Positions 32,344-43,374 of a stretch of DNA of 64,000 nt are shown piece by piece; within the stretch, counting starts at the first letter, position 1, and every line of letters begins with the position of its first letter. A program made the translations under genes and the position numbers. The notes beneath the pieces were generated by a model. The model had not been told where the DNA came from, made no database searches, and was given only the letters and a program-made list of their open reading frames with translations. The DNA is from Paralithodes platypus (Eukaryota; Arthropoda; Malacostraca; Decapoda; Lithodidae), in contig CM064502.1 in NCBI GenBank assembly GCA_032716605.1, positions 54,201,645 to 54,265,644 on the forward strand, read 5' to 3'.

Positions 32344-32676
32344 GGGGAGGTTTCTAGTGTGTTGCTTAGACCTCCATCAAGCTTAAAATTACATCCCCTA
32401 GACCCCCTTTCAAGATCATTATGTACATTTTTCGGTAGAAAAATGTTACGGCCGAAGGCCGATTCCTCTTAAGTTACAGGCTCGCTATCGCTCGCCAGGA
32501 AAACATCGACACCTAAATGACACGAAAAGTCTTAAAATTGACATAAATTGGGCGAAAGTTATTAAAACCGCCAAACTAATCGGGCAAACGTCTTCAAATC
32601 TCAAAAGCAATGGGGCTAAATATGAGGGAGAAGAAAGTTCGAGAAAAAAATCCCTCTAGTGGAAACCTCCCCTTAA
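32340..32676 (-). mobile_element. TTAA-A MITE
   Basis: TTAAGGGGAGGTTTCTAGTGTG to TGGAAACCTCCCCTTAA. It shares its first TTAA with the preceding TTAA-C. The GTGTGTTGCTTAGACC start defines a small subfamily also seen at 61515-61844. Confidence 0.88.
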
Positions 32677-32727
32677 CCTAGAAGAAATAGCTAAGGACAT
32701 TTACGAGTTCACAAAACCCTCACCACT

Positions 32728-33296
32728 TGACCACTTGCGAGTGTCTGGCTATTTTGGAAGTTGGAGCTGTAGACAACGATATTTAGGGGGAGGTTTTTAG
32801 TTTGGTCCCTAGATATCCATCAAGCTTAAGATTACACCCCCTTGAGCCCCTTTCAAGATAAATTTGTACATTTTTCGGTAGAAAAATGTCCCGGCTGTAA
32901 GCCGGTTCCTCTTAAATTACAGGCTCGCTTTCGCTCGCCAGGATAAAATCGACGCCTAAATTGCACGAAAGGTTTTAAAATTGACGGAAATGGGGCGAAA
33001 GTTCTTAAAATCGCCAAACTAATGGGGCGAATGTTTTAAAATCTCAAAAGCAATGGGGCTAAACATGAGGGAGAAAGGGATCCAGAAAAAAATCCCTCAA
33101 GTCGATATCTCCCCTTAACAGAAGTATCACCTAAATTATTCTAGCTATGTTTCGACGATATTATGCAGCAATAAACCCAATGTATCCATGAGACACCTAC
33201 ATTCTTATTGTATTTCTGGACCCCTTTCTCTCTCGATGTCTAGCCCATTGCTCCAACTTCCTTATAGCCTGAAACTCGCGTTTCAGTTGGTCAATT
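32728..33296. mobile_element. J foldback element, interrupted
   Basis: The left arm TTGACCACTTGCGAG...GGAAGTTGGAGC is followed by TTAA-A (32783-33118), J interior (CAGAAGTATC ... GTATTTCTG), a piece of TTAA-A, then the right arm CTCCAACTTCCTTATAGCC...GTTGGTCAATT. The right arm lies inside the A sequence at 33213-33531, showing rearrangement. Confidence 0.6.
32783..33118 (-). mobile_element. TTAA-A MITE nested in J
   Basis: TTAGGGGGAGGTTTTTAGTTTGG to AAGTCGATATCTCCCCTTAA. Core stem CCGGCT-GTA-AGCCGG. The left TTAA has decayed to TTAG. Confidence 0.85.
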
Positions 33297-33531
33297 ATTG
33301 TAAGAAGTTTCACCCCTCTCCGACTTTTAAGACGCGATTTTGAGCCCATTGGGTGTCGATACTTTTTCCTGCGAGCGATAGCGTTAGTTCTCTGTAATTT
33401 AAGAGGAACCGGCCTTCGGCCGGGACATTTTTCTACCGAAAAATGTACAAATTTATCTTGAAAAGGGGTCAAGGGGGTGTAATTTCAAGCTTGATGGAAG
33501 TATAGGAAACAGACTAAAAACCTCCCCTTAA
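33213..33531 (+). mobile_element. TTAA-A MITE, chimeric
   Basis: The first terminus is missing. CTGGACCCCTTTCTCTC is followed at 33250-33296 by J right-arm sequence, then normal A core and end (AAAAACCTCCCCTTAA). It looks like a recombination product of A and J copies. Confidence 0.7.
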
Positions 33532-33658
33532 AAGGGTTGGTTTAGATAGGATAGTTTGAAGCCTTATTATGGCTAGAGGTCCTTCCCAATCTGAATATAA
33601 TGGTCTAATAGTCGCCACACTATAAACACAAGGACGTCACCGGTACTGTAGGGGTTAA
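33528..33658. mobile_element. TTAA-D MITE, right half
   Basis: AAAGGGTTGGTTTAGATAGG through GACGTCACCGGTACTGTAGGGGTTAA. Only the second half is present, bounded by TTAA junctions with TTAA-A on one side and TTAA-B on the other. Confidence 0.75.
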
Positions 33659-33816
33659 GGGAGCCCATCTCGGAGTTTTTCTCTTTCTCTCCCTCTCTCT
33701 TTGGCTTGTATCCATTCGGCCCCATTCAGCCTACTGTTTTAAGACGTTTACCCCCATCCAGGTGTCAATATTTTCCTGGCGAGCGGTAGCGAGCCATCAT
33801 ATATATATATATATTT

Positions 33817-33848
<32 letters not shown>

Positions 33849-34082
33849 CTGTATATATTTTTGACAGCAAGCTAAATTTGTACATTTTTCGATAGAAAAA
33901 TTTCTCCGGCGAAGCCGGATTTCACCATTCAATGCTGGCTCGCTATCGCTCGCCAGGAAGAATGCGACACCTGGGATGGGGATAAACGTCTTAAAACAGT
34001 AGGCTGAATGGGGCCGCATGGATGCAAACCAAAGAGAGAGGGAGAGAAAGAAAACACAAAAAAACGAGGTGGGGTCCCTTAC
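33655..34082 (-). mobile_element. TTAA-B foldback MITE with AT-expanded loop
   Basis: TTAAGGGAGCCCATCTCGG and CGAGGTGGGGTCCCTTAC ends. The long arms pair. The region between the inner arms carries (AT)n runs (33797-33855), an expansion of the short ATATAT found in other copies. Confidence 0.85.
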
Positions 34083-34159
34083 TAAAGACTAAACCGAAGG
34101 GACTTGACTTTCCTTTGACACCCGGCTTACCGGTATCACTAATTGCCACTCAACTCTCT

Positions 34160-36554
34160 CTACCTACCCTGACCTACCCTTATATAACCTTCCTTGACCT
34201 ACCCTTATAATGTATAACCTTCCCTGACCTACCCTTATACTGTATAACCTTCCCTGACCTACCCTTATATAGCCTTCCCTGACCTACCCTTATATAACCT
34301 TCCCTGACCTACCCTTATATAACCTTCCCTGACCTACCCTTATATAACCTTCCCTGACCTACCCTTACCTCACCTTCCCTGACCTACCCTTATATAACCT
34401 TCCCTGACCTACCCTTACCTCACCTACCCTGACCTACCCTTATATAACCTTCCCTGACCTACCCTTATATACCTTCCTTGACCTACTCTTATATAACCTT
34501 CCCTGACCTACCCTTACCTCACCTTCCCTGACCTACCCTTATATAACCTTCCTTGACCTACCCTTATATAACCTTCCCTGACCTACCCTTACCTCACCTT
34601 CCCTGACCTACCCTTATATAACCTTCCCTGACCTACCCTTATATAACCTTCCTTGACCTACCCTTATATAACCTTCCCTGACCTACCCTTACCTCACCTT
34701 CCCTGACCTACCCTTATATAACCTTCCTTGACCTACCCTTATATAACCTTCCCTGACCTACCCTTACCTCACCTTCCCTGACCTACCCTTATATAACCTT
34801 CCTTGACCTACCCTTATATAACCTTCCTTGACCTACCCTTACCTCACCTTCCCTGACCTACCCTTATATAACCTTCCTTGACCTACCCTTATATAACCTT
34901 CCTTGACCTACCCTTACCTCACCTTCCCTGACCTACCCTTATATAACCTTCCTTGACCTACCCTTATATAACCTTCCTTGACCTAGCCTTACCTCACCTT
35001 CCCTGACCTACCCTTACCTCACCTTCCCTGACCTACCCTTACCTCACCTTCCCTGACCTACCCTTACCTCACCTTCCCTGACCTACCCTTATATAACCTT
35101 CCCTGACCTATCCTTATATAACCTTCCCTGACCTACCCTTATAGAACCTTCCCTGACCTACCCTTATATAACCTTCCCTGACCTACCCTTATATAACCTT
35201 CCCTGACCTACCCTTACCTCACCTTCCCTGACCTACCCTTACCTCACCTTCCCTGACCTACCCTTACCTCACCTTCCCTGACCTACCCTTACCTCACCTT
35301 CCCTGACCTACCCTTACCTCACCTTCCCTGACCTACCCTTACCTCACCTTCCCTGACCTACCCTTATATAACCTTCCCTGACCTACCCTTATATAACCTT
35401 CCCTGACCTACCCTTACCTCACCTTCCCTGACCTACCCTTATATAACCTTCCCTGACCTATCCTTATATAACCTTCCCTGACCTACCCTTATAGAACCTT
35501 CCCTGACCTACCCTTATATAACCTTCCCTGACCTACCCTTATATAACCTTCCCTGACCTACCCTTACCTCACCTTCCCTGACCTACCCTTACCTCACCTT
35601 CCCTGACCTACCCTTACCTCACCTTCCCTGACCTACCCTTACCTCACCTTCCCTGACCTACCCTTATATAACCTTCCCTGACCTACCCTTATATAACCTT
35701 CCCTGACCTACCCTTACCTCACCTTCCCTGACCTACCCTTATATAACCTTCCCTGACCTATCCTTATATAACCTTCCCTGACCTACCCTTATAGAACCTT
35801 CCCTGACCTACCCTTATATAACCTTCCCTGACCTACCCTTATATAACCTTCCCTGACCTACCCTTACCTCACCTTCCCTGACCTACCCTTACCTCACCTT
35901 CCCTGACCTACCCTTACCTCACCTTCCCTGACCTACCCTTACCTCACCTTCCCTGACCTACCCTTACCTCACCTTCCCTGACCTACCCTTATATAACCTT
36001 CCCTGACCTACCCTTATATAACCTTCCCTGACCTACCCTTACCTCACCTTCCCTGACCTACCCTTATATAACCTTCCCTGACCTATCCTTATATAACCTT
36101 CCCTGACCTACCCTTATAGAACCTTCCCTGACCTACCCTTATATAACCTTCCCTGACCTACCCTTATATAACCTTCCCTGACCTACCCTTACCTCACCTT
36201 CCCTGACCTACCCTTACCTCACCTTCCCTTATATAACCTTCCCTGACCTACCCTTACCTCACCTTCCCTGACCTACCCTTACCTCACCTTCCCTGACCTA
36301 CCCTTATATAACCTTCCCTGACCTACCCTTACCTCACCTTCCCTGACCTACCCTTACCTCACCTACCCTGACCTACCCTTACCTCACCTTCCCTGACCTA
36401 CCCTTATATAACCTTCCCTGACCTACCCTTACCTCACCTTCCCTGACCTACCCTTACCTCACCTTCCCTGACCTACCCTTACCTCACCTTCCCTGACCTA
36501 CCCTTACCTCACCTTCCCTGACCTACCCTTACCTCACCTTCCCTGACCTACCCT
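34160..36554. repeat. 25-bp minisatellite array, ~96 units
   Basis: Unit ACCTTCCCTGACCTACCCTT plus ATATA or ACCTC. The two unit types alternate in larger patterns. Before ~35000 a repeating set of about three units (75 bp) with CCTTG variants is visible. After 35100 a marker pair (CCTATCC then ATAGAACC 30 bp later) recurs at 35111, 35461, 35761 and 36086, spaced 350, 300 and 325 bp. Strongly C/T-rich on the + strand. Confidence 0.95.
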
Positions 36555-36677
36555 CGCGTTACCTAGGTTACGAACCGAGAACATGACGTTTGCCAAGCAC
36601 TGTCTAGTCGTTGTCTGACTCTATATCAAAATCTATAATATATGTACAGGTTTTATATGGTTGCATATTCTCGTGTG

Positions 36678-36892
36678 TACAGTCGCGCTAATAAGTCATG
36701 TTCCAGCTGTCATTACGTTTGGCTTGCTCTGAGCTGTATTAATGTCTGTCAGATGTTGAATAAGGTGGGTAAGTGTAGGAACATGCTTGCATATTTCACT
36801 CGATATGAAGAAATGAAGCTTAGATATTGCTGATACCAATTATTGATCAAAACATACTTGGTGCCGAGACATCACTTATTAGCGCGACTGTA
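36678..36892 (+). mobile_element. F element
   Basis: TACAGTCGCGCTAATAAGTCATG to CATCACTTATTAGCGCGACTGTA. The full-length interior includes CTGTATTAATGTCTGTCAG, the empty TTAA site that is occupied in the copy at 40742-41298. Confidence 0.85.
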
Positions 36893-36962
36893 CACTCGCT
36901 CTACATTGATTTTTATCCTGACGATCACGGTAGCTCATCTTAGGCGAACATCTTTCTTTACC

Positions 36963-37333
36963 TTAAGGGGGCCCACCTCGTTTGTTTCTCTCTCTCTTTG
37001 TTGTATCCATTCGGCCCCATTCAGCCTACTGTTTTAAGACGTTTATCCCCATCCAGGTGTCGATGTATACCTGGCGAGCGATAGCGAGCCATCATATTTT
37101 GGATAATGAGTTAGACAGCTGGCTGAATTTGTACATTTTTCGATAGAAAAATGTCTCTGGCGAAGCCGGATTTCTTCATAAAATGCTGGCTCGCTATCTC
37201 TCACCTGGAAAAAATCGACACCTGGATGGGGATAAATGTCTTAAAACAGTAGGCTGAATGGGGCCGAATGGATACTAGCCAAAGAAAGAGAGAAATAGAA
37301 AAAGAGAAAAAAAAAACAGGTGACCCCCCTTAA
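36963..37333 (-). mobile_element. TTAA-B MITE with two different ends
   Basis: The left end TTAAGGGGGCCCACCTCG is of the GCCCACCTCG type; the right end CAGGTGACCCCCCTTAA is of the GTCACCTG type. The arms and core are otherwise normal. Confidence 0.85.
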
Positions 37334-37388
37334 TTACCTTACCTTATCCAGGCTGGGCGGGTATGCGGCCTGGATTGATCACTTCAGT

Positions 37389-37603
37389 TTAACCCTTTGA
37401 GTACCAGCGACGTGTGTTAGATCTGATTCTAGCTATGTTTAGACGATATTATGCAGCTTAGGAAGGATCTGCGGTAGTTGAAAGGGTTGGTCGAGATAGT
37501 TTGAAGCCTTATTATTGCTAGAGGTCCTTCCTAAGCTGAATCAAATCTTCTATTAGTTGCCAGAATATGATGAACAGGACGTCACCGGTACAGTAAGTAT
37601 TAA
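37389..37603. mobile_element. TTAA-D MITE (first of a four-element chain)
   Basis: TTAACCCTTTGAGTACCAGCGACG to GTCACCGGTACAGTAAGTATTAA. The last TTAA is the first of the next TTAA-A. Confidence 0.85.
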
Positions 37604-37940
37604 GGGGAGGTTTTTAGTTTGTTTCCTACTCCTCCAGGAATCTTAAAATTTCACCCCCTTGACCCCCTTTCAAGATACATTTTTACATTTTTCGGTAGAA
37701 AAGTGTTCCGGCCGAAGGCCGGTTCCTCTTAAATTACAGGCTGGCTATCGCTCGCCAGGAAAAATATAACACCTACATGACACGTAAAGTCTTAGGATTG
37801 ACAACGAAATGGGGTGTAAAGTCTTAAAATCGCCAAACAAATGAGCCGAACGTCTGAAATCTAAAATCCAATTGTGCTAAACACGAGAGAGAAGGGGGGG
37901 GGGGGGGGGGGGCAGAACATAGCAGCCCAGCTCCCCTTAA
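37600..37940 (-). mobile_element. TTAA-A MITE (second in chain)
   Basis: TTAAGGGGAGGTTTTTAG to CAGCTCCCCTTAA. The left-end region is degraded, with a poly-G run (37896-37912). Confidence 0.82.
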
Positions 37941-38306
37941 GAGGAGATGGCCGGTTTTCTGGTCCCCTTTCTTCCTCATGTTTAGCCCCACTAGTTTTCA
38001 GATTATAAGACGGTCGGCCCATTAGTTTGGCGATTTTAAGACCTTCCGCTCCATTTCCTTGTCAATATTAAGACCTTTCGTGCTATCTAGGTGTCAATTC
38101 TTTCTCTGGCGAACGATAGTGAGCCTGTAATTTTGGGAGAACCGGCCTTTGGCCGGGACATTTTTCTACCGAAAAATTTACAAATTAATCTAGAAGGGGG
38201 ATCTAATGGATGTTATTTTAAGTATGATGGAGGTCTAGGGAGGAAACTAGAAAAAATAATGAATAAATTATATATATCGACCAAAAAGTGAACCATCTCC
38301 CCTTAA
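37937..38306 (+). mobile_element. TTAA-C MITE (third in chain)
   Basis: TTAAGAGGAGATGGCCGG to GAACCATCTCCCCTTAA, sharing TTAA on both sides with TTAA-A copies. Confidence 0.85.
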
Positions 38307-38637
38307 GTGGAGGTTTTTAGTTTGGTCTCTAGATATCCATCAAGCTTAAGATTACACCCCCTTGAGCCCCTTTCAAGATAAATTTATACATTTTTCGGTA
38401 GAAAAATTTCCCGGCTGAAAGCCGGTTCCTCTTAAATTACAGGCTCTCTATCGCTCGCCAGGATAAAATCGACACCTAAATGGAACGAAAGACTTAAAAT
38501 TGACAGGAATGGGTCGAAGGTTCTTAAAATCGTCAAAATAATAGGGAGAACGTCTTAAAATTAGAAAAGCAATGGGGCTAAACATGAGGGAAAAAGGGGT
38601 CAAGAAAAAAATCTCTCAAGTGGAAATCTCCCCTTAG
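38303..38637 (-). mobile_element. TTAA-A MITE (fourth in chain)
   Basis: TTAAGTGGAGGTTTTTAG to GGAAATCTCCCCTTAG. Core stem CCGGCT-GAA-AGCCGG at 38411-38425. It belongs to the GATATCCATC/GAGCCCC subfamily. Confidence 0.85.
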
Positions 38638-38814
38638 GTTATTTATGCAGCGTTTAATATTGCAGCCGCGTTGTGACAATCCGTCGTTAAGTTTCATTCA
38701 TCTTCAGTTACGAATTTACGATAGCCTTGCAAATATTTGGGCGTACGTTGTAGTTTTTGTCGTATAGGGGTGGGAGACACGAGATAGGCTTTTTATTATG
38801 TTTGATACAGAACT

Positions 38815-39104
<290 letters not shown>

Positions 39105-39212
39105 GCTTAGGGGAAGGTTGGTTTTGTTCCCTTGATTAAGCGAAGGTTATGGCGGTGAGGGTGAGAGTGTGCATTCAAAATATATTATATTATATATATA
39201 TATATATAATAT

Positions 39213-39542
39213 CTCATTTAGTATTTAGTTTCCTCGCTAGACCTTCATAAAGCTTTAAACAAAAACACTCCCCCAGACCCCTCTTCAAGATAAATGTGTA
39301 CATTTTTCGATAGAAACATTTCCCGGCCAAAGGCTGATTTCTCTTAAAATTACAGGCTCGCTATCGGTCGCTAGGAAAAAAATGACACCTAAATGGCACG
39401 AAAGGTCTTGATATTGATATGGAAATGGGACGAAAGGTTTTAAAATCGACACACTAATGGGCTAACGTCTTAAAATCTGAAAGCTAATGGGGCTAAACAT
39501 GCGGAAGAAGGGGGACCAGAAATACGACCCATCTCCCCTTAG
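39213..39542 (-). mobile_element. TTAA-C MITE
   Basis: Reverse copy: TTTAGTATTTAGTTTCCTCGC to ACGACCCATCTCCCCTTAG. The left terminus is decayed. A TATATA run precedes it. Confidence 0.78.
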
Positions 39543-39619
39543 CTCCCTGTGGAGAACCCTTTCCCTCAAGGGTCGAACAGGGAAGAGTAAGGGGTTCATA
39601 TGTTCGAAGTAACTGTCAC

Positions 39620-39945
39620 TTACACGCACGCACATCAACACTCACACACACACACACACACAGACACACACACACACTCACACAGAAACAGAAACACACA
39701 CACACTCACACAGAAACACACACACTCACACAGAAACACACACATCAACACACACACACACACATCAACACACACACACACATCAACACACACACACACA
39801 CCCACACTCACACAGAAACACACACACACACACAGACACACACACACACACACACATCAACACACACACACACACATCAACACACACACACACCCACACA
39901 GACACATCAACACACACACACACACATCAACACACGCACACACAT
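39620..39945. repeat. CA-rich repeat (CACAGAAACA, CATCAACACA)
   Basis: CA dinucleotides punctuated by two motifs, ACTCACACAGAAAC and ACATCAACAC, in partly regular order. The His/Thr-rich open frame is an artefact. Confidence 0.9.
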
Positions 39946-40079
39946 CTTTACGTACAGGTGCGGTCAATAATGCTTTCTATAAATGTTCAAAGGTAACTCG
40001 GGCTGCAATTAATGTCCATATTTATTAGTTGGCTGATATTTACCTCTAAGAAAATTATTAATATTATTATTATTTTTCG

Positions 40080-40379
40080 TTTGAAGATTTTCACCTGAGA
40101 GGTTATTTTCTGGACCCACTTCTCCCACATGTTTAGTCCCATTAGTTTTGATATTTTAAGACGTTCGCCCCATTAGTTTGGCGATTTTAAGATCTGTCGC
40201 ACCATTTATTTTAACTTTTAGACCTTTCGTGCCATTTAGGTGTCGATGGTTTCCTGACGAACGATAGCGAGTCTGTAATATTGGAGGAATCAGACACCTT
40301 TATCTCCAAGGGGGTTCTTGAGGACATTTTTTCTAAGCTTGATGGAGGTCTAGGGAGCAAACTATAAACCTCCCCGTAT
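40080..40379 (+). mobile_element. TTAA-A MITE, decayed
   Basis: GATTTTCACCTGAGAGG to ATAAACCTCCCCGTA. The GC and AT hairpins of the core have been deleted (GGAGGAATCAGACACC). Confidence 0.7.
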
Positions 40380-40410
40380 TATTTGCTTATTGTTTTATAT
40401 CTTAATTATT

Positions 40411-40680
40411 TTTTTTTAGTTTCCCCATAGACCCCACTTCAAGATAAATTTGTACATTTTTCGGTAGGCCGGTTACTCTGAAAATTACAGGCTCGCTGTC
40501 GCTCGCCAGGAATAAATCGACACCAAAATGGCACGAAAGGTCTTAATATTGACACAGAAATGGGGCGTAAAGTCTTAAAATCGCCAAGTATATGAGCCGA
40601 ACGTCTTAAAATCTAAAAAAAAAAAATGGGGCGAAACATGAGGGAGACGGGGGCTAGAAAAACGGCCCATCCCCCTTTAA
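40411..40680 (-). mobile_element. TTAA-C MITE, decayed
   Basis: TTTTTAGTTTCCCCATAG to ACGGCCCATCCCCCTTTAA. Part of the core between TTCGGTAGG and CCGG is deleted. Confidence 0.7.
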
Positions 40681-40741
40681 GTTATACTGTATGTTAATTT
40701 TCGACGTCGACTGTACACATATTGATAACATTCACATACGG

Positions 40742-41298
40742 TACGGTGGAGCTAATAAGTCATGTCCCAACTGGCATTACGTTTGGCTTTCTCTGTGCTC
40801 TATTAAGGGGAGGTTTTTAGTTTGGTCTCTAGATATCCATCAAGCTTAAGATTACACCCCCTTGAGCCCCTTTCAAGATAAATTTGTACATTTTTCGGTA
40901 GAATAATGTCCCGGCCGAAGGCCGATTACTCCTAAATTACTGGCTCGCTATCGCTCGCCAGGATAAAATCGACACCTAAATGGCACGAAAGATCTTAAAA
41001 TTGACAAAATGGGGCGTAAATTCTTAAAATCGCCAAACTAATGGGGCGAACGTCTTAAAATCTCAAAAGCAATGGGGCTAGACATAAGGGAGAAAGGGGT
41101 CAAGAAAAAAGTCCCCCAAGTGGAAATCTCCCCTTAATGTCTGTCAGATGTTGAATAGGGTAGGTAAGTGTAGGAACATGGTTGTTTATCTCACTCAATT
41201 TTTGTTTTGTTTTTTTGTTTTTTTTGTAAATATTGCCGATACCAATTATTGATAAAAACATAATTGGTGCCGAGACATCACTTATTAGGCAGATTGTA
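40742..41298 (+). mobile_element. F element split by a nested TTAA-A
   Basis: The left half (GCTAATAAGTCATGTCCCAAC ... GTGCTCTA) and right half (TGTCTGTCAGATGTTGAATAGGG ... TGTA) together make one F element. TTAA-A lies between them at the TTAA of CTGTATTAATGTCTG. Both outer TIRs are partly decayed. Confidence 0.85.
40803..41137 (-). mobile_element. TTAA-A MITE nested in F
   Basis: 335 bp, TTAAGGGGAGGTTTTTAG to GGAAATCTCCCCTTAA. Flanking TTAA duplication is proven by the unoccupied sites at 31697-31853 and 36678-36892. Confidence 0.92.
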
Positions 41299-41506
41299 CA
41301 CTCGGTCAAAAAAGTATCTGCACCCCTACCCCGATAATCTGGGGTGTACAGCTTGGTAGTATATATAGGTTGTAGGTCGTGGGTAGTAGATCTTAGGTAG
41401 ATAGTAGTATAGATGGATATAGCTACAGGTAGATATGCAAACCCTACCAAGCTGTACACACCAGATTATCAGGGTAGGGGTGCAGATACTTTTGGGACCG
41501 ATTGTA
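41297..41506. mobile_element. G element, long-TIR Tc1-like MITE
   Basis: About 60-bp inverted arms: CACTCGGTCAAAAAAGTATC, TGCACCCCTACC, GATAATCTGG, TGTACAGCTTGGTA, against their complement on the right. TA flanks. AAAAGTAT.TGCACCCC-type ends resemble Tc1-family elements. The centre is a short TAGGTAGATAG-rich stretch. It starts exactly at the end of the F element, sharing its TA. Confidence 0.82.
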
Positions 41507-41524
41507 CATTGGCATATACAGGCA

Positions 41525-41737
41525 TTAACCCCTTCTGTACCGGTGCCTTATTTTTAACTGCATTCTGGCTACTATTAGGCGATTTTATTCAGTTTATATA
41601 GGGCCTCGGCAATTAACAAGCTTCGAACTATCTCACTAAACCCTTATTACTACCATAGATCCTTCTTAAACTGTACAACATCGTCTAAATATAGCAAGAA
41701 TATATTAAATATGCTTCGCCGGTACAGAAGGGGTTAA
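41525..41737. mobile_element. TTAA-D MITE
   Basis: TTAACCCCTTCTGTACCGGTGCC to GCCGGTACAGAAGGGGTTAA. Exactly 213 bp with TTAA at both ends. Confidence 0.88.
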
Positions 41738-41819
41738 TGGGGTCGCGTTCAGGTATTTATACTTAATTTAAGAATTCACATGCATTGACAAGCATATTCG
41801 CACAAGCGCCCACGCACAT

Positions 41820-41863
41820 GTACACACACACACACATACACACACATACACACACACACACAC
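41820..41863. repeat. (AC)n upstream of SINE-1 copy 2
   Basis: AC run with a few T changes, ending at the SINE head. Confidence 0.9.
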
Positions 41864-42322
41864 AGCCCGTAGCCTAGTAGGTAGAGCTCTCGTCTCACAC
41901 ACGAGGGGTCGGGGGTTCAATCCCCGGCCGGGCGGAGACAAATTGGGCTTGTCTCCTTTCATGTGTTAGCCTCAGTTCACCTAGCTGTAAATAGGTACCT
42001 GGAATAAGTGGACGACGTTGTGACGTCCCATCTGGGGTTGGCAAAATTGGTACAAGGCGAGATGGGTATCATATGGTTCACCTAAGCTGATGGCTACCTA
42101 AGCCTTCGGGCGAGACGGTACCGTCTATAGTGAGAATGGTACCATACAGATCCACCCTAAGCCTTCGTTTCCGATGTCGCCAATTCGCTAAAAATACAGA
42201 CTACACACTCATCCACAGCCATTCCAACGATACATATAACACCTACACATATAGGAGGCGGGAAATAACGAGCATGCTCACTCCCGCAATACAACTAGAG
42301 TAAGTACAACTAGAGTAAGTAC
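41864..42322 (+). mobile_element. SINE-1, tRNA-derived, copy 2
   Basis: Matches 1150-1605 throughout with roughly seven or eight small differences by eye, including one extra G beside the B box. Anticodon-arm (CTCGT-CTCACAC-ACGAG), B box and the doubled AACTAGAGTAAGTAC end are identical. Flanked by CA repeats on both sides. Confidence 0.88.
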
Positions 42323-42377
42323 ACACCTACATCAACACACACACACCTACATCAACACACACACACACACATACACC

Positions 42378-42410
<33 letters not shown>

Positions 42411-42412
42411 CC
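42323..42412. repeat. CA-rich repeats after SINE-1
   Basis: ACCTACATCAACAC units and a clean AC run. Confidence 0.9.
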
Positions 42413-42654
42413 CCCCATCGCCACTTCCTCTTCACTCTCCACAAAATAACTGTTATTATAATATTCCATTACATTACACTCTAACCCTCTCTCTTTCACA
42501 GACTCATATTTCGTTTCAAGTATACGATTTTTCTACTCAGCGATCTAATTTTTTGTTCATGATTTCGAAAAGTATAAGTTCACTAATATTATGTTATATT
42601 TTTCCCGGGTTAATGGAAAACTTCGCTACCTACAAATTCTGGAAAAGGATGAAT

Positions 42655-43110
42655 GTATGTGCGTGTGTGTGTGTGTGTGGTTTTGCGCCTGCTCTGTGTG
42701 AGGGCCTGTGCGTGCGGCGCAGTGGGGACTGTGTGGGTGTTGTAACTGTGTGCATGGTAACGAATTGGTGTGTGTGTGTGGGTGTGTAGTGTACCTGTAT
42801 GTGTGTGTAGTGTACCTGTGTATGTGTATTCGTGGTAATGTATAAATAGGTGTAATGAGCCCGAGTGTTTGCTGATGTGAGTGTGTGTGTGTGAGAGAGA
42901 ATATGTGTATGTGTGTGACAGTTGTGTAATCGTGAATACATAGGAGTATTTTCGTGTGTATATGTGTGTGAGCGGGGGGGGGGGGGGGGGGGTGTATGCA
43001 TGGAGTGTGTGCTTTGGCCTGCGTGTATAAGTGTGCTTGTACCTGTGTGTGTCTAGGAGTATGCTTGCGTGTGTGTGTATGCCTGTGTGCGTGTGTGTGA
43101 GTTGTAAAAG
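42655..43110. repeat. Degenerate (GT)n tract
   Basis: GTGTGTATGTGTAGTGTACCTG-type repeats with a poly-G run (42974-42992). The open frames on both strands are artefacts. Confidence 0.88.
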
Positions 43111-43374
43111 CTGCATGTGAGTGTCTGTATGTCTTGTCTAGCTCTGTCGTGTTCCTTTTTTATCAATTCAGGAGGTTCGGAGCAACCCGTGCCGATCACA
43201 AGCAAAACAAAGCAGATTTTCTCACTTTTGTTTTCTTTTTCTTTTTACATGTATTGTTTTAGTAACTCATGGTTTGGTGGATTTGTCTTTAGTTATAATT
43301 ATATAGTTGGTTTACAGTTAGGATTAGTTTTGCATGTATTTAATGTATGCAGGAATGTATGTATATGAATGTAT
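43111..43374. other. No recognised gene
   Basis: T-rich unique-looking sequence; no motif recognised. Confidence 0.4.

Noticed and set aside
34160..36554. Telomeric repeat (arthropod CCTAA type)
   Set aside because: The unit is 25 bp (CCTGACCTACCCTT...) and contains no run of CCTAA. Position and structure fit an interstitial minisatellite.
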